NCBI GenBank assembly: GCA_037893225.1
Contig: JAZGUH010000363.1
Coordinates: 1,302,001 to 1,366,000 of the forward strand
Direction: 5' to 3'
DNA from: Hippasteria phrygiana
Taxonomy: Eukaryota; Echinodermata; Asteroidea; Valvatida; Goniasteridae
Length of the DNA: 64,000 nt
Part shown: positions 22,430 through 33,140 of the stretch, piece by piece
Position numbering within the stretch: position 1 is the stretch's first letter
How the letters are laid out: each line of letters starts with the position of its first letter
Position numbers and translations under genes: made by a program
The notes under the pieces: model-generated
What the model saw: the letters and a program-made list of their open reading frames with translations, nothing else
Told to the model about the DNA's origin: nothing
Databases searched by the model: none

Positions 22430-24030
22430 GGTGACCTTTAATAATTTAAGACAATAGGGTCCCCGGTTAATGAAGGGCCCCGTTTGAAAAACATGTACAA
22501 AACCAATCAGGGTCCTTGCCAACAAAAATTAAGTATGAACAATAGGACAATAGGAGGTCCCCGATTGAAGGTGTTTATACACTTGGGTGTTCCTACATTA
22601 GTTTCCTTACGGGTTTACCGGGAATAAAGGTAACAATAGGGACAATGGTACCCCACGAGGGAGTCTTAAGAAATCCAGGTACCCCACAAAGTTAACGCTA
22701 TGGAGTTTGAGATTTCAATAAGGACAAAGGAAAATAAAAGAAGGAAAGTAAAGTCTAAAATAGAGGTACCCCATATGGGTGCATATGTAAGAATGAGTAT
22801 GTAAATACCGGCAATCATGGACTATAGGGACAAGAGGGTTAGGGTGTAGACAAAGGGTCCACGATTGACCGAACGTCCACGTTTGAAAATCGTGTACAAA
22901 ACATATGGGAGGCCTTCCGAAAAAGTTACTGTACAAACAAAAGAGGGACAACAGGAGGTCCGCGAATCCCGGTATATATATGCGTGTATATGAGTTTGTT
23001 TTTGCATTCAATAGGGACCATTAACAATAGAGGACAATAGGGTCCCAGATTGAGAAAGGTCCCCGTTTGAAAATCGTGTACAAAACCAATGAGGGCCCTT
23101 GCCAAAAGGTTAGTTAAAGTATGAACAATAGGACCATCATAGAGGTCCCGGATTGCATGCGTTTACACACTTGGGTGGACGTAAATAGGTGTTGTTGTGG
23201 GGTAGGCATAAGAAAAGGCAACAATGGGGACAATGGTACCCAACGAGGGTGTCTTTACAAATCGACCTACCCCACAGAGTTCACGCTATGGCTTTTGCGA
23301 TTTCAATGGGTACAAAGGCAGAAGAAAAGAACGGAAGTCAAATCCACAATAGAGGTACCCCATATCTACCCATATGCGAGGATAAGTTTGTATAGCTATT
23401 CAAACCGTGGACCTTTAACAAAGAGGACAATAGGGTCCACGATTGTGTCAAGGTCCACGATTGAAAATCGTGCACAAAACATATGGGAGGCCTTTCGAAA
23501 AAGTTAGTACAAACAAAAGAGGGACAATAGGAGGTCCACGATTGAAGGTGTTTACACAATTATGTGTGTGTACATGTACATGTATATGGTGTAAATCGAG
23601 GACGGGGAACAAAGAAATCGGGTGAGGGAACAAAGGAGTCTGCCAACTTGGGACTGTTCTCGATTGGAAACGTGTACAAAACCAATGAGAGAGTTGCTGT
23701 ACCCCACATGGACAACGCTATGGCTTTTGAGATTTCAATGGGTACAAAGGAAGAATAAAAGAAGGGATTAGGAGAACACAATAGATGTACCCCATATCTG
23801 TACTTGTGTGAGCTTGAGTTTGTATATGCCGGCAATCGTGGACCTAGGACAAAAGAATTCGAGCGTAGACAAAGGGTCCACGTTTGACCTAACGTCCACG
23901 ATTGAAAATCGTGTACAAAACCAATGGGAGGCCTTCCGAAAAAGTTAGAGTATAAACAAAAGAGGAACAGTGGGAGGTCCACGATTGCACCCGTTTACAT
24001 GACTGTGTGAGTGTGTGTGTGTGTGTGTGT
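22430..24030 (+). repeat. Complex tandem array next to the Gypsy-2 LTR
   Basis: Units share in order ACAATAGGGTCC(A/C)CGATTG, GAAAATCGTGTACAAAACC, GGCCTTCCGAAAAAGTTA, ACAAAAGAGGGACAATAGGA, GGTACCCCAC and a block of TTTCAATGGGTACAAAGG. GTACAAAACC occurs near 22495, 22890, 23075, 23470, 23680 and 23910. Units are about 400-600 bp with shorter internal subrepeats. It ends in a (TG)n run at 24003-24030 that leads into the Gypsy-2 LTR end. The same unit occurs at 48313-48431 and 53852-53909. No gene. Confidence 0.8.
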
Positions 24031-24187
24031 TGCTGCTCTGCTAAGGGTGAACTTTGGTGGTGGGTTACGGGCCTGGCGGTAGACTGCCGCCAAAACGGAT
24101 CTGCGTTTCCGGCCTTGGAAGTCAGACCGCTCACTGACGTTGGCCGAGACCGACCCGGGCAGCCGTCCAAGGGGTTAAACCGCTACA
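24031..24187 (+). repeat. 3' end of the Gypsy-2 5' LTR
   Basis: It aligns base for base with 30317-30473 (157 bp each, a handful of substitutions), ending CCGCTACA. Confidence 0.9.
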
Positions 24188-24190
24188 AAT

Positions 24191-24208
24191 TTGTGTCGGA
24201 AGTGGGAT
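24191..24208 (+). promoter_or_regulatory. Gypsy-2 primer binding site, tRNA-Leu-like
   Basis: TTGTGTCGGAAGTGGGAT follows the LTR end by three bases. It matches the complement of a typical animal tRNA-Leu 3' end (TGGTGTCAGAAGTGGGAT) at 16 of 18 positions. Confidence 0.65.
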
Positions 24209-24298
24209 AGGCGCCGTGATTGTACCACTGGAAATCACCTACGCCTGTAGAAGCGCCTAGGAAGGTGACAGCATACAAACACCACATATTCTACCACT

Positions 24299-25057
24299 AT
24301 GGCTGCTCCAGAAGAAATTAACTGGGAAGACGAACTGATGTCGCTCCGGTTGGATGTCCAGCGTGGGGAGGACGAGTTACACCAGTCCCTTGCAGAGAAC
24401 AGGGAGTTGACGAAAGTGAAGGAGTTGCTGCTGAGGCAGAACCGCCTACTCATGAGACAACTACCGCAATCACAGACAGTGGCCAAGGCGTCAGATACGT
24501 CTATGACTACCCAGATTGGTGACAAGATTACTTCAACTACAGTAGGGTCCATAATGTCTACACCAGTATCATCATCATTCAGGCCAACGCCCAAACAAAG
24601 AACAAAATTCTACAACCCACAGGCGCCAGCGCCTACCCCGGCTTCTTCTACATCGATGGTCCCGTCAGTGACGTCGCAACGGTCCACGGGCAGCGAGTTG
24701 GATGACACCCTACCGGACTGGACGCCACAAGGACGTTCAACAGCATGCTGGCAGCCGAGCATGCGGGTGGGGGCATTAGTGCCTCAGAGGAACATGTTAT
24801 CCCCGGACCTACCTAGGAGGGCGGTGATCAACGAAGCAGCGGTGGAGAAGAGTGAGTCGGGAAGTGCGACAAGGCGTCCGAAAATAGTTCCAGACAGTTT
24901 TAACGGAAAGACCCCATGGCGGGACTATAAACAACATTTCGAGGCCTGCCGACTGGCTAATAATTGGACAGACAACCAAGCCAAAGTGTTTCTTGCAGCA
25001 ATCATCGAGCCCTCGGATAGCCCATGTCGTCCTCGTATGGAAGAAGGACGGGAGTAA
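24299..25057 (+). pseudogene. Gypsy-2 gag, truncated and fused to RT
   Basis: The ATG at 24299 opens a gag with an N-terminal coiled-coil-like stretch, a Ser/Thr/Pro-rich middle, and then the capsid start (PDSFNGKTPWRDYKQHFE). After AKVFLAA the sequence turns into the RT lead-in IEPSDSP, so the rest of the capsid, the knuckle, protease and RT N-terminus are deleted. The frame then runs out of phase to a stop at 25057. The overlap near 25003 marks the deletion joint. Confidence 0.8.
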
Positions 25058-27830
25058 GAGGTTCTGCGTCGACTATCGTCGCCTAAACTCAGTCACCATG
25101 AAGGACGCCTACCCGATCCCACGTATTGATGAGTCCCTGGATGCGCTAGCCGGTTCAAGGTGGTTCTCCACATTGGATTTGGCATCTGGGTATTGGCAGG
25201 TGGAGCTCGACCAGGAGGCCAAGGAGAAGTCCGCATTCGTGGTCCGCGGAGGCTTATACTTATGGCGGGTTATGCCTTTCGGGCTATGTAATGCCCCATC
25301 AACCTTTGAGAGGTTGATGGAGCGAGTATTGGCAGGATTGCATTGGGAGATACTACGAGTCTATCTGGACGACGTTATCGTATATGCAAGAACAGTGGAG
25401 GAGGAGTTGGGCCGCCTAACGACGGTTTTCCCAGCACCTGCGGAAGGCTGGTTTAAAATTTAAACCGAAGAAGTGCCACTTGTTTAGGCAGAGCGTCCTG
25501 TATCTCGGGCATGTGGTGTCTGGAGACGGAATTGCGACGGACTCGGAGAAGATTAGGGCGGTGCGGAACTGGCCTACGCCTAAGACGGTCAAGGAGGTGC
25601 AGAGTTTCTTGGGCTTGGCATCTTATCTTATCGCCGGTTCATCAAAGGTTTTGCTGACATAGCACGTCCCCTACACCGCCTGACGGAAAAAGCAAGAGAG
25701 TTTGAGTGGACCAGTGACTGTGAACATGCCTTCCAAGACCTCAAAGGCAGTCTACAGGAGGCACTAGTTTTGAAGTACCCTGACCCAGAAGCAGATTACG
25801 TACTAGACACCGACGCGAGTGGCGTGGGTATAGGAGCTGTCCTTTCACAGGTGACGGGCGGAAAGGATATGGTGGTCGCCTATGCTAGTAGAGCATTAAG
25901 TAAGGCCGAGCGGAACTATTGTGTGACGCGCAGAGAGTTGCTGGCAGTAGTGGTATTTCTGAAACAGTTCAGACAGTACCTGTATGGTAACAAGGTCACC
26001 ATCAGGACAGACCACGGGGCACTTCGTTGGCTTGTCAACTTTCGGGAACCACAGGGCCAGATGGCGCGTTGGCTTCAGGTCATTGGTGAATTCAACTTCA
26101 CAATAGTCCACCGAGCTGGTCGATCACACGGCAACGCAGATGGCCTGTCTCGCAAGCCATGTTCACAGTGTGGCCGCTGGGGGCAGGCGAAGGTGCTGAA
26201 GGCACCAACAGATGTAGGGCAAGACGAAACCAACCAAGAGATAGGGGCTCCTAAAGAGGGAGTGAGAATCGTAACGATTGAGCCTACTATTGCCTACGCT
26301 GATATGAGGAAGGCGCAGATGGAGGACGCATCCATTGGATGGGTGTTTAAAGCAAAAGAAGGGTCGGCGGAGAGACCCGACTGGACGGTTATGTCTTCCA
26401 GGTCGCCAGCTGCAAAGACGTACTGGAGGATGTGGAATCAACTGGCTGTCTGGGAGAATATCCTGTGCAGGCGTTGGGAATCTGACGATGGTCGTCAGGT
26501 GAAGTGGCACACAGTTCTGCCTGAGAAATACCGCGCCGAGGTAATTACAGAACTACACGATGGGAAGTCCAGTGGGCATCTAGGTGTCCGGAAAACGACG
26601 GCCAGGGTCCGAGAGAGATTTTATTGGGCTGGCATGACGGCCGAGATTAGGTCCGCCATAAGACAGTGTAACGTGTGAACGAGGAGGAAATCCCCGACCA
26701 AGACAAAGAAGGCGCCACTACGACAGCACGTAGTGGGTGCACCTATGGAGCGGGTCGCCTTGGACATCCTTGGTCCCCTTCCAGTTACAGACAGAGGGAA
26801 CAGATATATACTGGTGGTTGGTGACTACCTGAGTAAATGGGTAGAGGCCTACCCAATCCCTGATCAGACGGCTGAGACGGTGGCTGACAAGTTCGTCCAC
26901 GAGTTTGTGTGCAGATACGGCGTGCCCGATGTGTTACATTCGGATCAAGGTCGTAACTTCGAATCCCACGTTTTCACCGAAATGTGCCGCATTCTCGGGA
27001 TTGACAAGACACAAACGACACCTTACAATCCCAAGTCCGATGGGATGATATAAAGGTTCAACCGCAAACTGGTGACAATGGTGTCGATGATGATAGAGCC
27101 CCACAGGCGACAGCGCGACTGGGATGTGAAAGTTCCTCTAGCGATGTTCGCCTACCGTGCTGCACCACATGAGTCGACAGGCGAGTCGCCCAACATGTTA
27201 ATGTTGGGTAGAGAGGTGCGCCTACCTATCGACCTCACCACAGCAGTACCTAGTGATGAACAGGATGAGGTAGATGCCGTGTCAATCGACTATGCACAAA
27301 ACTTGAGGCAGCGATTAAGGTTCGCCCACGACAAGGCACGGGGGTGTCTGAAGGAAAGTGCTAGGCGACAGAAAATGACGTATGACAGGCGAGCTGTCCG
27401 GGACAATCTTGTAGTTGGGAACTTCGTGTGGCTACATAACCCCGCGAAAACTAAGGGCATGTCACCTAAACTTCAGTGCAGATGGAAAGGTCCCTATCTC
27501 ATCTTGCACAAGTTGTCAGAAGTCACCTACCGAATTCAACGGAAACGGCATGGCAAGATGAAGGTTGTACACTGCGACCGATTGAAACCATATCTGGGTG
27601 AGCCGATCGAGAAGTGGACAGTTGATGCTCCGCCAGGTGATCCATTAACGCAGGTGGTCTACAACCAGGAACTGGACACAACAGAAGAAACTGAAGGTTC
27701 GGCCCAAAATCAGCCAAGTTCAATTCCGAGTGGGGAAGAACCACCTCCAGCCCCTGCTGTGTCTGCAACGCCACCACCAAGGCGTAACCCGACAAGGCAA
27801 AGGAAAATGCCAGAGAGATACTTGAAATAG
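25003..27830 (+). pseudogene. Gypsy-2 pol: RT, RNase H, integrase
   Basis: RT: KKDGSKRFCVDYRRLNSVT, FSTLDLASGYWQV, MPFGLCNAPSTFERLM, VYLDDVIVYA. Frame changes occur near 25440-25470 and 25630. RNase H: VLDTDASGVGIGAVLSQ, RRELLAVV, RTDHGALRWL, NADGLSRKPCSQCGR. Integrase: the HHCC domain (LHDGKSSGHLG ... RQCNV) is cut by TGA at 26676-26678 where the second Cys pair is expected; the core has LDILGPLP, HSDQGRNFES, then a TAA at 27051-27053 directly before RFNRK, at the catalytic Glu position. The C-terminus (RWKGPYLILHK) ends at 27830. RT-RH-INT order is the usual one for Ty3/Gypsy, unlike Gypsy-1. Confidence 0.9.
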
Positions 27831-27951
27831 AGAGTGGGAGAGGTCAAACACCTAAGTAGGCCTATCCTACCCAATAGAGACATCATGAATTGATGTTTAT
27901 GCAGGTTCACCCTTGTTGTATCTTCAAGGCGCAAGACTCAGGTGGTGAAGA

Positions 27952-28533
27952 ATGGGGAAAAACAGGGAGGAAAGAAGTCCTTCAAGTGACCGGCAGGCGG
28001 AGAAAGTCCAGTGTCCGAAGTGCCGAATGAGCATGCACAAAAGGAGTTTGGAAAGGCATCTCGCCACCGAACACGGACCGAGACGATACTTCTTTTGCCG
28101 GAGGTGCTCACATAAAAATAACAGGCGGGATAATTTAAAGGCCCACTACAGAGATTGTCACCCGGAACAGGTAGGCAAAGTAAAGGACATCCAGGAGGAA
28201 ACCTACGAGTCCCGAGAAAAAGACCGACGCAACAGCCACCACGGGGTGGATAAAGCTAGGCACACAGAGGAGCATAAGACAAAGAGCCTTAACAAGGGCG
28301 ACGTGAAAGGTAAAGCTTCCCCTGAGAAAAAGAGGAAGCAGAAGAGTGACCCCAAGCTTCGGCAGAAGGAAGAAGCAGGCCGCAAAAACGTGGAGAGCGA
28401 GCGACCCACGAAGAGAGTGAACAGCGCTCCAAGCACCAGACAAGGAGACTGGGTCTCCGAAGGGCGTAGCTGTGAGGCAGGACAACCCAAGTACACCAGG
28501 TTCATCGAGTCGGCCAGGTATAAGAGTGCCTAG
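27952..28533 (+). CDS. Gypsy-2 ORF3, N-terminal part: two C2H2 zinc fingers
   Basis: An intact frame of 193 codons begins 122 bp after pol ends and inside the element. Finger 1 is C21-x2-C24-x11-H36-x4-H41. Finger 2 is C49-x2-C52-x12-H65-x4-H70. A long Lys/Arg/Glu-rich tail follows, probably disordered and nucleic-acid binding. The stop at 28531 appears to be a frameshift effect, because the +1 frame stays open to about 28610. Ty3/Gypsy elements normally end coding at integrase or an env-like gene; a C2H2 protein here is not standard and I do not recognise a named family. It could be a captured host gene or an element regulator. Function unknown. Confidence 0.7.
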   Translation: MGKNREERSPSSDRQAEKVQCPKCRMSMHKRSLERHLATEHGPRRYFFCRRCSHKNNRRDNLKAHYRDCHPEQVGKVKDIQEETYESREKDRRNSHHGVDKARHTEEHKTKSLNKGDVKGKASPEKKRKQKSDPKLRQKEEAGRKNVESERPTKRVNSAPSTRQGDWVSEGRSCEAGQPKYTRFIESARYKSA

Positions 28534-28596
28534 GTCGAATGAGGAAGCCGAAACGGCAAGTGCACCTGGCAGGGCTAGGTCACCGGAGGAACCTGA

Positions 28597-29289
28597 AGGT
28601 TATCTGTAAAGCCACCAGAGGTTGCAGCTGAGATAGAGGTAGAGACAGCTGGGCAACTGGGCGACACCACACCAGAAGGCGTCCTGGAGATAGCGCTGTT
28701 GCCAATGTCGATGCTGTGGGACGAAACGCCTGCAGAGGAAGTGCCGGTTTTGCCGCGTGGAGGGAAGCCGTTGAGTCTCGTGCGACAGATGCAGCAGGAG
28801 CAGATAGCCGAAGTGGGGACGGTGTCGACAGACGACTCGACACCAGAGCGTAAGGAGCAGTGGGAGCCACCAAAAAGACTCCGGGTACACAAGTTATTCC
28901 CCGGGCAAGCTGTGAGAATCATAAAGAAAAGCCAAAAAAGTGTGTATGCCGGTGCAACTCGCAGAGTCCACGAGCAGAGTGCGCGTCATTTTGTTGTTGT
29001 CTTCCTGAGGGAGCCATCTTTACCAAAAAAGGAAGCAGGGGCGCAGAAACCTTTGAGGATCTGTAGATTGGTCCGAGATCCGGAAGATCCCGAGGCGCCC
29101 GCCGTGGGAGTAGGTCCTGCGATGACCAACGAGAAGTTGGAGGAAAACATGGTCGGCAACGTGACCAAGATAACAGAGACCGAGACACGTTATGTCTACC
29201 ATGAGGGAGTCCTGGCCACAAAGGATCAAACCGAGCGTGTTTTCGAAGTGAAATTTATTGCAGGAGTTCGCGGAAGAGATGACCAGTGA
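28597..29289 (+). CDS. Gypsy-2 ORF3, C-terminal part: uncharacterised domain
   Basis: Open from 28597, with the first Met at 28699. The start is acidic (PPEVAAEIEVETAGQ), followed by a compact stretch of mixed hydrophobic and basic residues (RVHKLFPGQAVRIIKK, ARHFVVVFLREP, PLRICRLVRDPED) and a short C-terminal segment with TETETRYVYHEGV. I recognise no family. Read with two frame changes (near 28515 and 28600), 27952-29289 forms one coding region of about 445 codons, so this is most likely the C-terminal half of the zinc-finger ORF. An independent ORF4 is the alternative. Confidence 0.55.
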   Translation, partial: RLSVKPPEVAAEIEVETAGQLGDTTPEGVLEIALLPMSMLWDETPAEEVPVLPRGGKPLSLVRQMQQEQIAEVGTVSTDDSTPERKEQWEPPKRLRVHKLFPGQAVRIIKKSQKSVYAGATRRVHEQSARHFVVVFLREPSLPKKEAGAQKPLRICRLVRDPEDPEAPAVGVGPAMTNEKLEENMVGNVTKITETETRYVYHEGVLATKDQTERVFEVKFIAGVRGRDDQ

Positions 29290-29733
29290 ACTTATAAAGA
29301 ACACTTCGAGCCTTAGGCCTGAAGCCTGTATTATTTGTTGTTATACAGTTACTGCCAGAATAAGTGTTTGCTTAAGAAACATTTAGTTCAAGAAAGTTCT
29401 ATTTAAAGAAGTATGGGACAGTAATTGCCTATACACCTAAGTTATTTGTTGTTTATAAGAGAAACCTTATCATGCATTAAGTTATGAAACGTTTTGTAGT
29501 TTTTTGAAATGTGTTGAACCTGTTGTGTACAATTTAAGGAGATATGTAAATAATTAACTGAAGGTGCCCGCCTGGTAAAGACTTATGATGAAACTTGATA
29601 ATCATGCAGATCAGCCCATTTTAGTGAATTGTATAAAATCATTACTCAGAGATTATTTTTAGGATGAAGCTGCATTGGTTTTATTTAATATCACTTTTTA
29701 GGTCAGGGACTGACCAAAGCTAGAAGGCGCCAT
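29290..29733 (+). other. Gypsy-2 3' untranslated region
   Basis: No coding potential. It lies between ORF3 and the 3' LTR. A clear polypurine tract is not seen; the sequence before the LTR is AAAGCTAGAAGGCGCCAT. Confidence 0.5.
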
Positions 29734-30473
29734 TGTAACGCAATGCTGTTTCTGGTATCGATTAGTGCGATATTCGACTTGTGGTCGCTGGGCTACGCGA
29801 CCCCTGGCTAGTTCCTAGCCGTCGTGAGCATGCTAGCAGCATAGTTGGAGGGGTGCCAGCCGACAGCGCCAGTGTATAAAAGCGGGAGCACACGTAGGTT
29901 CGTTCTCTTTCTGCTGTGGCTCTTGACCCGAGCGTGTGGTCACTGCATGATCGTCCCGCAACTTATCTAATCACCTACAATCAACCAATCGGCCCCAATA
30001 CTAGTCACCGTGGAGAGAGCCTCATACCTTGTGTGAGTGTTAATTAGTGTATGATTCTAGAATAATTTCCCAACTGATAATTAAGTGATCTGTAGATTTA
30101 TACCAGTCCTGAGAAGCAATATCCAGTGTATTGAAGTTCACGTAGGTGAATTGGAACCTTAGGTGAGGGAACCTAGAGAGACGCCTGAAGGCTACATTAA
30201 AACTCCTGTTCAGCCTATACTTCGTTTCCGTTCCCCGTCCTTTCTCAAGTTGTCCTCTCTCCCCTACCTGCTTTGACTGGTGTGCAGTTGGTGTGCGTGA
30301 TAGTGTGTTTGTGTGTTGCTGCTCTGCTAAGGGTGAACTTTGGTGGTGGGTTACGGGCCTGGTGGTATACTGCCGCCAAAACGGATCTGCGTTTCCGGCC
30401 TTGGAAGTTAGACCGCTCACTGACGTTGGCCGAGACCGACCCGGGCAGCCGTCCAAGGGGTTAAACCGCTACA
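29734..30473 (+). repeat. Complete 3' LTR of Gypsy-2
   Basis: It starts TGTAACGCAATGCTG and ends CCGCTACA, giving TGTA/TACA termini and 740 bp. A second copy of its first ~600 bp stands at 47715-48312, and its last 157 bp at 24031-24187. It is followed by ATAT (30474-30477), which also precedes the copy at 47715. A GTATAAAAGCG box-like motif near 29874 could be the promoter. Confidence 0.9.
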
Positions 30474-31505
30474 ATATGTTTATCGCTTGATTTTAACAAA
30501 GGTACGTCAATTGTGGCAAACGATTCCATTTGAGTACTTAGAATAAGATGTGGAATTGTGGACAATTGCTTACTTTTGGCACGACAGTTGACAACTTATA
30601 TTGTTCAATTTTTGTCACTTGAAAATATTTACAGCATACATTAGTTTTCAATAGAACTTTAATACATAAAACAAAATGGGTTATTTCAGACTTAACCTAC
30701 AGTTGTGCTATTTGTTGTTACCAGGAGTGGTGGCTAATTCTAACTTCTCGCATATTTACAGGATCTTGACTTAACGGAGTTAATCTCTTTCCCCTAGTGA
30801 CAGACTAGTGGTGAGTTAAATAGATCTGATTATACTGAAGATTTATATTTACATTTAAATTCTTGGAAAAAGGGTAGCTTTCTTTTCCCAATGATATATT
30901 GGGAGGAGTTAATTGCTACTGTAGGAGTTGTTTTTCCGCTACCAATAACAACAAAAAAATTGTACCGATTGGGTTTTCTCTTGTGTAATCCAGTGTTTTA
31001 AGAAGACCTTTGTCACCTGTTCAGTAATTCTTGCCTGGCTGGCATCTGTTCAATTCTTGGTATGACCATTTGTTCTTTATTTCATTTTAACCAACCAACA
31101 TACTCTTTTGTTACCTGTTTAGTAATTCTTTGGCTTCAGGGTCCCTATGACCAGTAGACCTTTGTCACCTGTCCAGTAATTCTTGCTATTCTCACTTGTT
31201 CTTTATTTCATTGTGTCAACTACATAGTTTACTGGTTGGCATCTGTTCACCAATTCGTGGTATGATCATTTGTTCTTTATTTCACTCTAACCAATCGACT
31301 CTTTTGTTACCTGTTCGGTAATTCTTTGGCTGCAGGGTCCCTACAACCCGAGGCCTATTTTGGAATTATTTTATTATACAACTATCTTTAGCTTGCTTTT
31401 GTGAGGTATAAGCATCCAAGTGGAACATTTTTATTAAAAACTAGCCTGTAGCTGCGTGCACAGGGAGTCTGTCTGTCATTTCATGAGACTATACGGTTGC
31501 TGTGT

Positions 31506-31650
31506 GCTATGCAATCTTGCACTGCTAGCGTCTTAGAATTTTTGTCCTGTACTACATCTTGCTCGGGACTTGTCCCTTGCTATGCAATCTTGCACTGCAA
31601 GCGTTTTAGCATTTTGTCCTGTACTACATCTTGCTCGGGACTTGTCCTTT
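31506..31650 (+). repeat. ~72-bp tandem duplication
   Basis: Two copies of TATGCAATCTTGCACTGC ... TACATCTTGCTCGGGACTTG lie side by side with few differences. Confidence 0.85.
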
Positions 31651-31929
31651 CCTGCATACTGCTTGTTTGAGGGCATCGCTGACGAGTCTTTGCTATTATG
31701 ACGCTGATGATCGGTAGTCCCGGCACAGGTTGTAGACGTTGCATGGGCTGGCTGTCCCTGATCCTTCTTCAGTTGGAGATGGGAAGTTAAATTAACATCA
31801 ATTTGTGATCAAGATGCAGTATTGACTGTCGTTTAAGGCCGGATTATATTCTTAAACTACTTTCTCACAAAGCTTAAAGAGCTCTTGGGAACTGGTAATA
31901 TGCGACACATTGTTGTATATCATGTCCCC

Positions 31930-32345
31930 TTAATTCACAATAGAAAATTATAATAACATCCAAAGAAATATTTAACTGGAACTCGGGTAATGGTATAAGG
32001 TCCTGTGAAGGATTCTTAAGCAGTTTGGGTTACTGTTTTGAATTGACTGATGGCACAAGAGTGCTGATATAAATATATACGTAACATGTGAAGCTGCAAT
32101 ATAATTAAATATTTAACTGGATTTCAGGTAATAGTTAATTACTGTTACAGACTTTTCGAGCAGTTTTGATTTACCGTCTCGAATTGATGGTTGTCACGAA
32201 ATGGTGTTAATCCCAGTATAAAGTTAACTAGGATGTAAATAGAATTAAATATTTAATTGGACTTCAGGTAACATTTGAATAAGAATTCACGTTACAGATT
32301 TTTCGAGCACTTTAGAATTACTGTCTCGTACCTTTTTGGAGGCAC
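31930..32345 (+). repeat. ~145-bp tandem triplication in the Gypsy-3 3' region
   Basis: Three diverged units share AAATATTTAA(C/T)TGGA, TCAGGTAA, ACAGA(C/T)TTTTCGAGCA and CTGTCTCG motifs, starting near 31955, 32105 and 32245. Confidence 0.7.
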
Positions 32346-33140
32346 GAGTAAGTGCCGACTTTATGATTAACTTTGCCTGTTTGGATGCACTACAATTGAT
32401 AACTTGTTTTTTATATATAATAAATGTTGATGCTTGTGTAATTGTATATAAAATAAATTTGAATTATCCAATTGTGACTTCCTTTGACCTGTGAGGGGTG
32501 ATTTGTACTTTATGGTCGTTCTTGGGACTCTGTCCTGGTTGGGCGATATTAGTCCTCCTAATCCCCCTCCCATTGGTTACAGTTTGGCGACGAGGATGGG
32601 ATTCTAACCGTCTGTGCCTCTTCCAACACCTCCATTGTTTCGTTCGAGCGACACGAAATCCGAAGAAATGACAAGAAACGTGGGACTTTCCTTCGCAGCT
32701 AATACACACGCATATGTATAATGTGATTATCGTGTTGCAACGTTGTGTACGTGTGCATTGTACGTGTATAGGCTTGCTGATTCGCATTCGAAAAGTGTCA
32801 CATGAATATTCATATCCTCTTTATTCTTAACCAATCAAACTGCACCATAAATAAATATTCATATTTTCTTGATTCTTAGCCAATAGGAGTGCTCTGTCCA
32901 AATTCGGTAGCAGGCATGGTGTCTTGTGCACACGAAAGTTGCAGATTGTTCAAGTCGGTAATTGTCAGTCAACGTACGCACACGCATCGTGGGACCGAGG
33001 TTGCACAGAACGTTCCCATATGTTATTATTCCGCGCGCTACACGTAACGCGGAAAATGCGGTGTATTATAATACGCGGCGGCGCAGGCGGACTAAAGCCG
33101 ACCAATTACCGACTTGATTTCAAGTCTACTCAGCTAGCTG
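32261..33140 (+). repeat. Segment X (present again, inverted, at 53910-54788)
   Basis: An 880-bp block whose reverse complement is 53910-54788, with scattered substitutions. It spans the last ~320 bp of a presumed LTR, the PBS and ~530 bp of leader. It contains TGTCACATGAATATTC at 32796 and two CCAAT boxes (about 32830 and 32880). On both strands it carries only short shadow frames. On the right it abuts the minus-strand Gypsy-3 copy at a pol codon. Confidence 0.85.
32585..32609 (+). promoter_or_regulatory. Primer binding site, tRNA-Ser
   Basis: TGGCGACGAGGATGGGATTC followed by TAACC is complementary to the 3' end of animal tRNA-Ser(GCT) over 25 nt with one mismatch. It lies three bases after an LTR end (GGTTACA). 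The inverted copy at 54441-54465 has no mismatch. Confidence 0.8.

Larger units (their letters stand above)
24031..30473 (+). mobile_element. Gypsy-2: Ty3/Gypsy element with an extra zinc-finger ORF
   Basis: It contains an LTR end (24031-24187), PBS, gag N-terminus, an RT-RH-INT pol with deletion and stops, a third coding region (27952-29289), and a complete 3' LTR (29734-30473). The first LTR matches the last 157 bp of the 3' LTR with only a few differences, but beyond (TG)n its 5' part is replaced by the repeat array. The right flank is ATATGTTTATCG, which is Gypsy-3 sequence. The element is inactive, with multiple stops, frame changes and an internal deletion of capsid, protease and RT fingers. 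Confidence 0.85.
30474..32580 (+). mobile_element. Gypsy-3 3' piece: end of pol, untranslated region and LTR end
   Basis: Starting at the Gypsy-2 insertion point, 30474-31540 matches 55532-56400 closely. The pol frame ends at TAA 30543-30545 (QLWQTIPFEYLE). The remainder is non-coding with diverged direct repeats: 31010-31340 has several copies of CACCTGTTCAGTAATTCTT and GACCATTTGTTCTTTATTTC; two AATAAA signals lie at about 32420 and 32450. The piece ends CCATTGGTTACA at 32581, directly before a primer binding site, so that is an LTR end. The LTR start is not identified with confidence; TGTTACCAGG near 30716 is a candidate. Confidence 0.65.

Noticed and set aside
22715..24170. Many minus-strand frames with repeated SWTLCLHPN- or GRPPICFVHDFQSW-like peptides
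   Set aside because: They recur with the repeat units of the array and have no gene structure.
28135..28505. Minus-strand frames of 100-116 codons opposite the zinc-finger ORF
   Set aside because: Shadows of the Lys/Arg/Glu-rich ORF3 tail; antisense of such codons gives Leu/Phe/Ser-rich frames.
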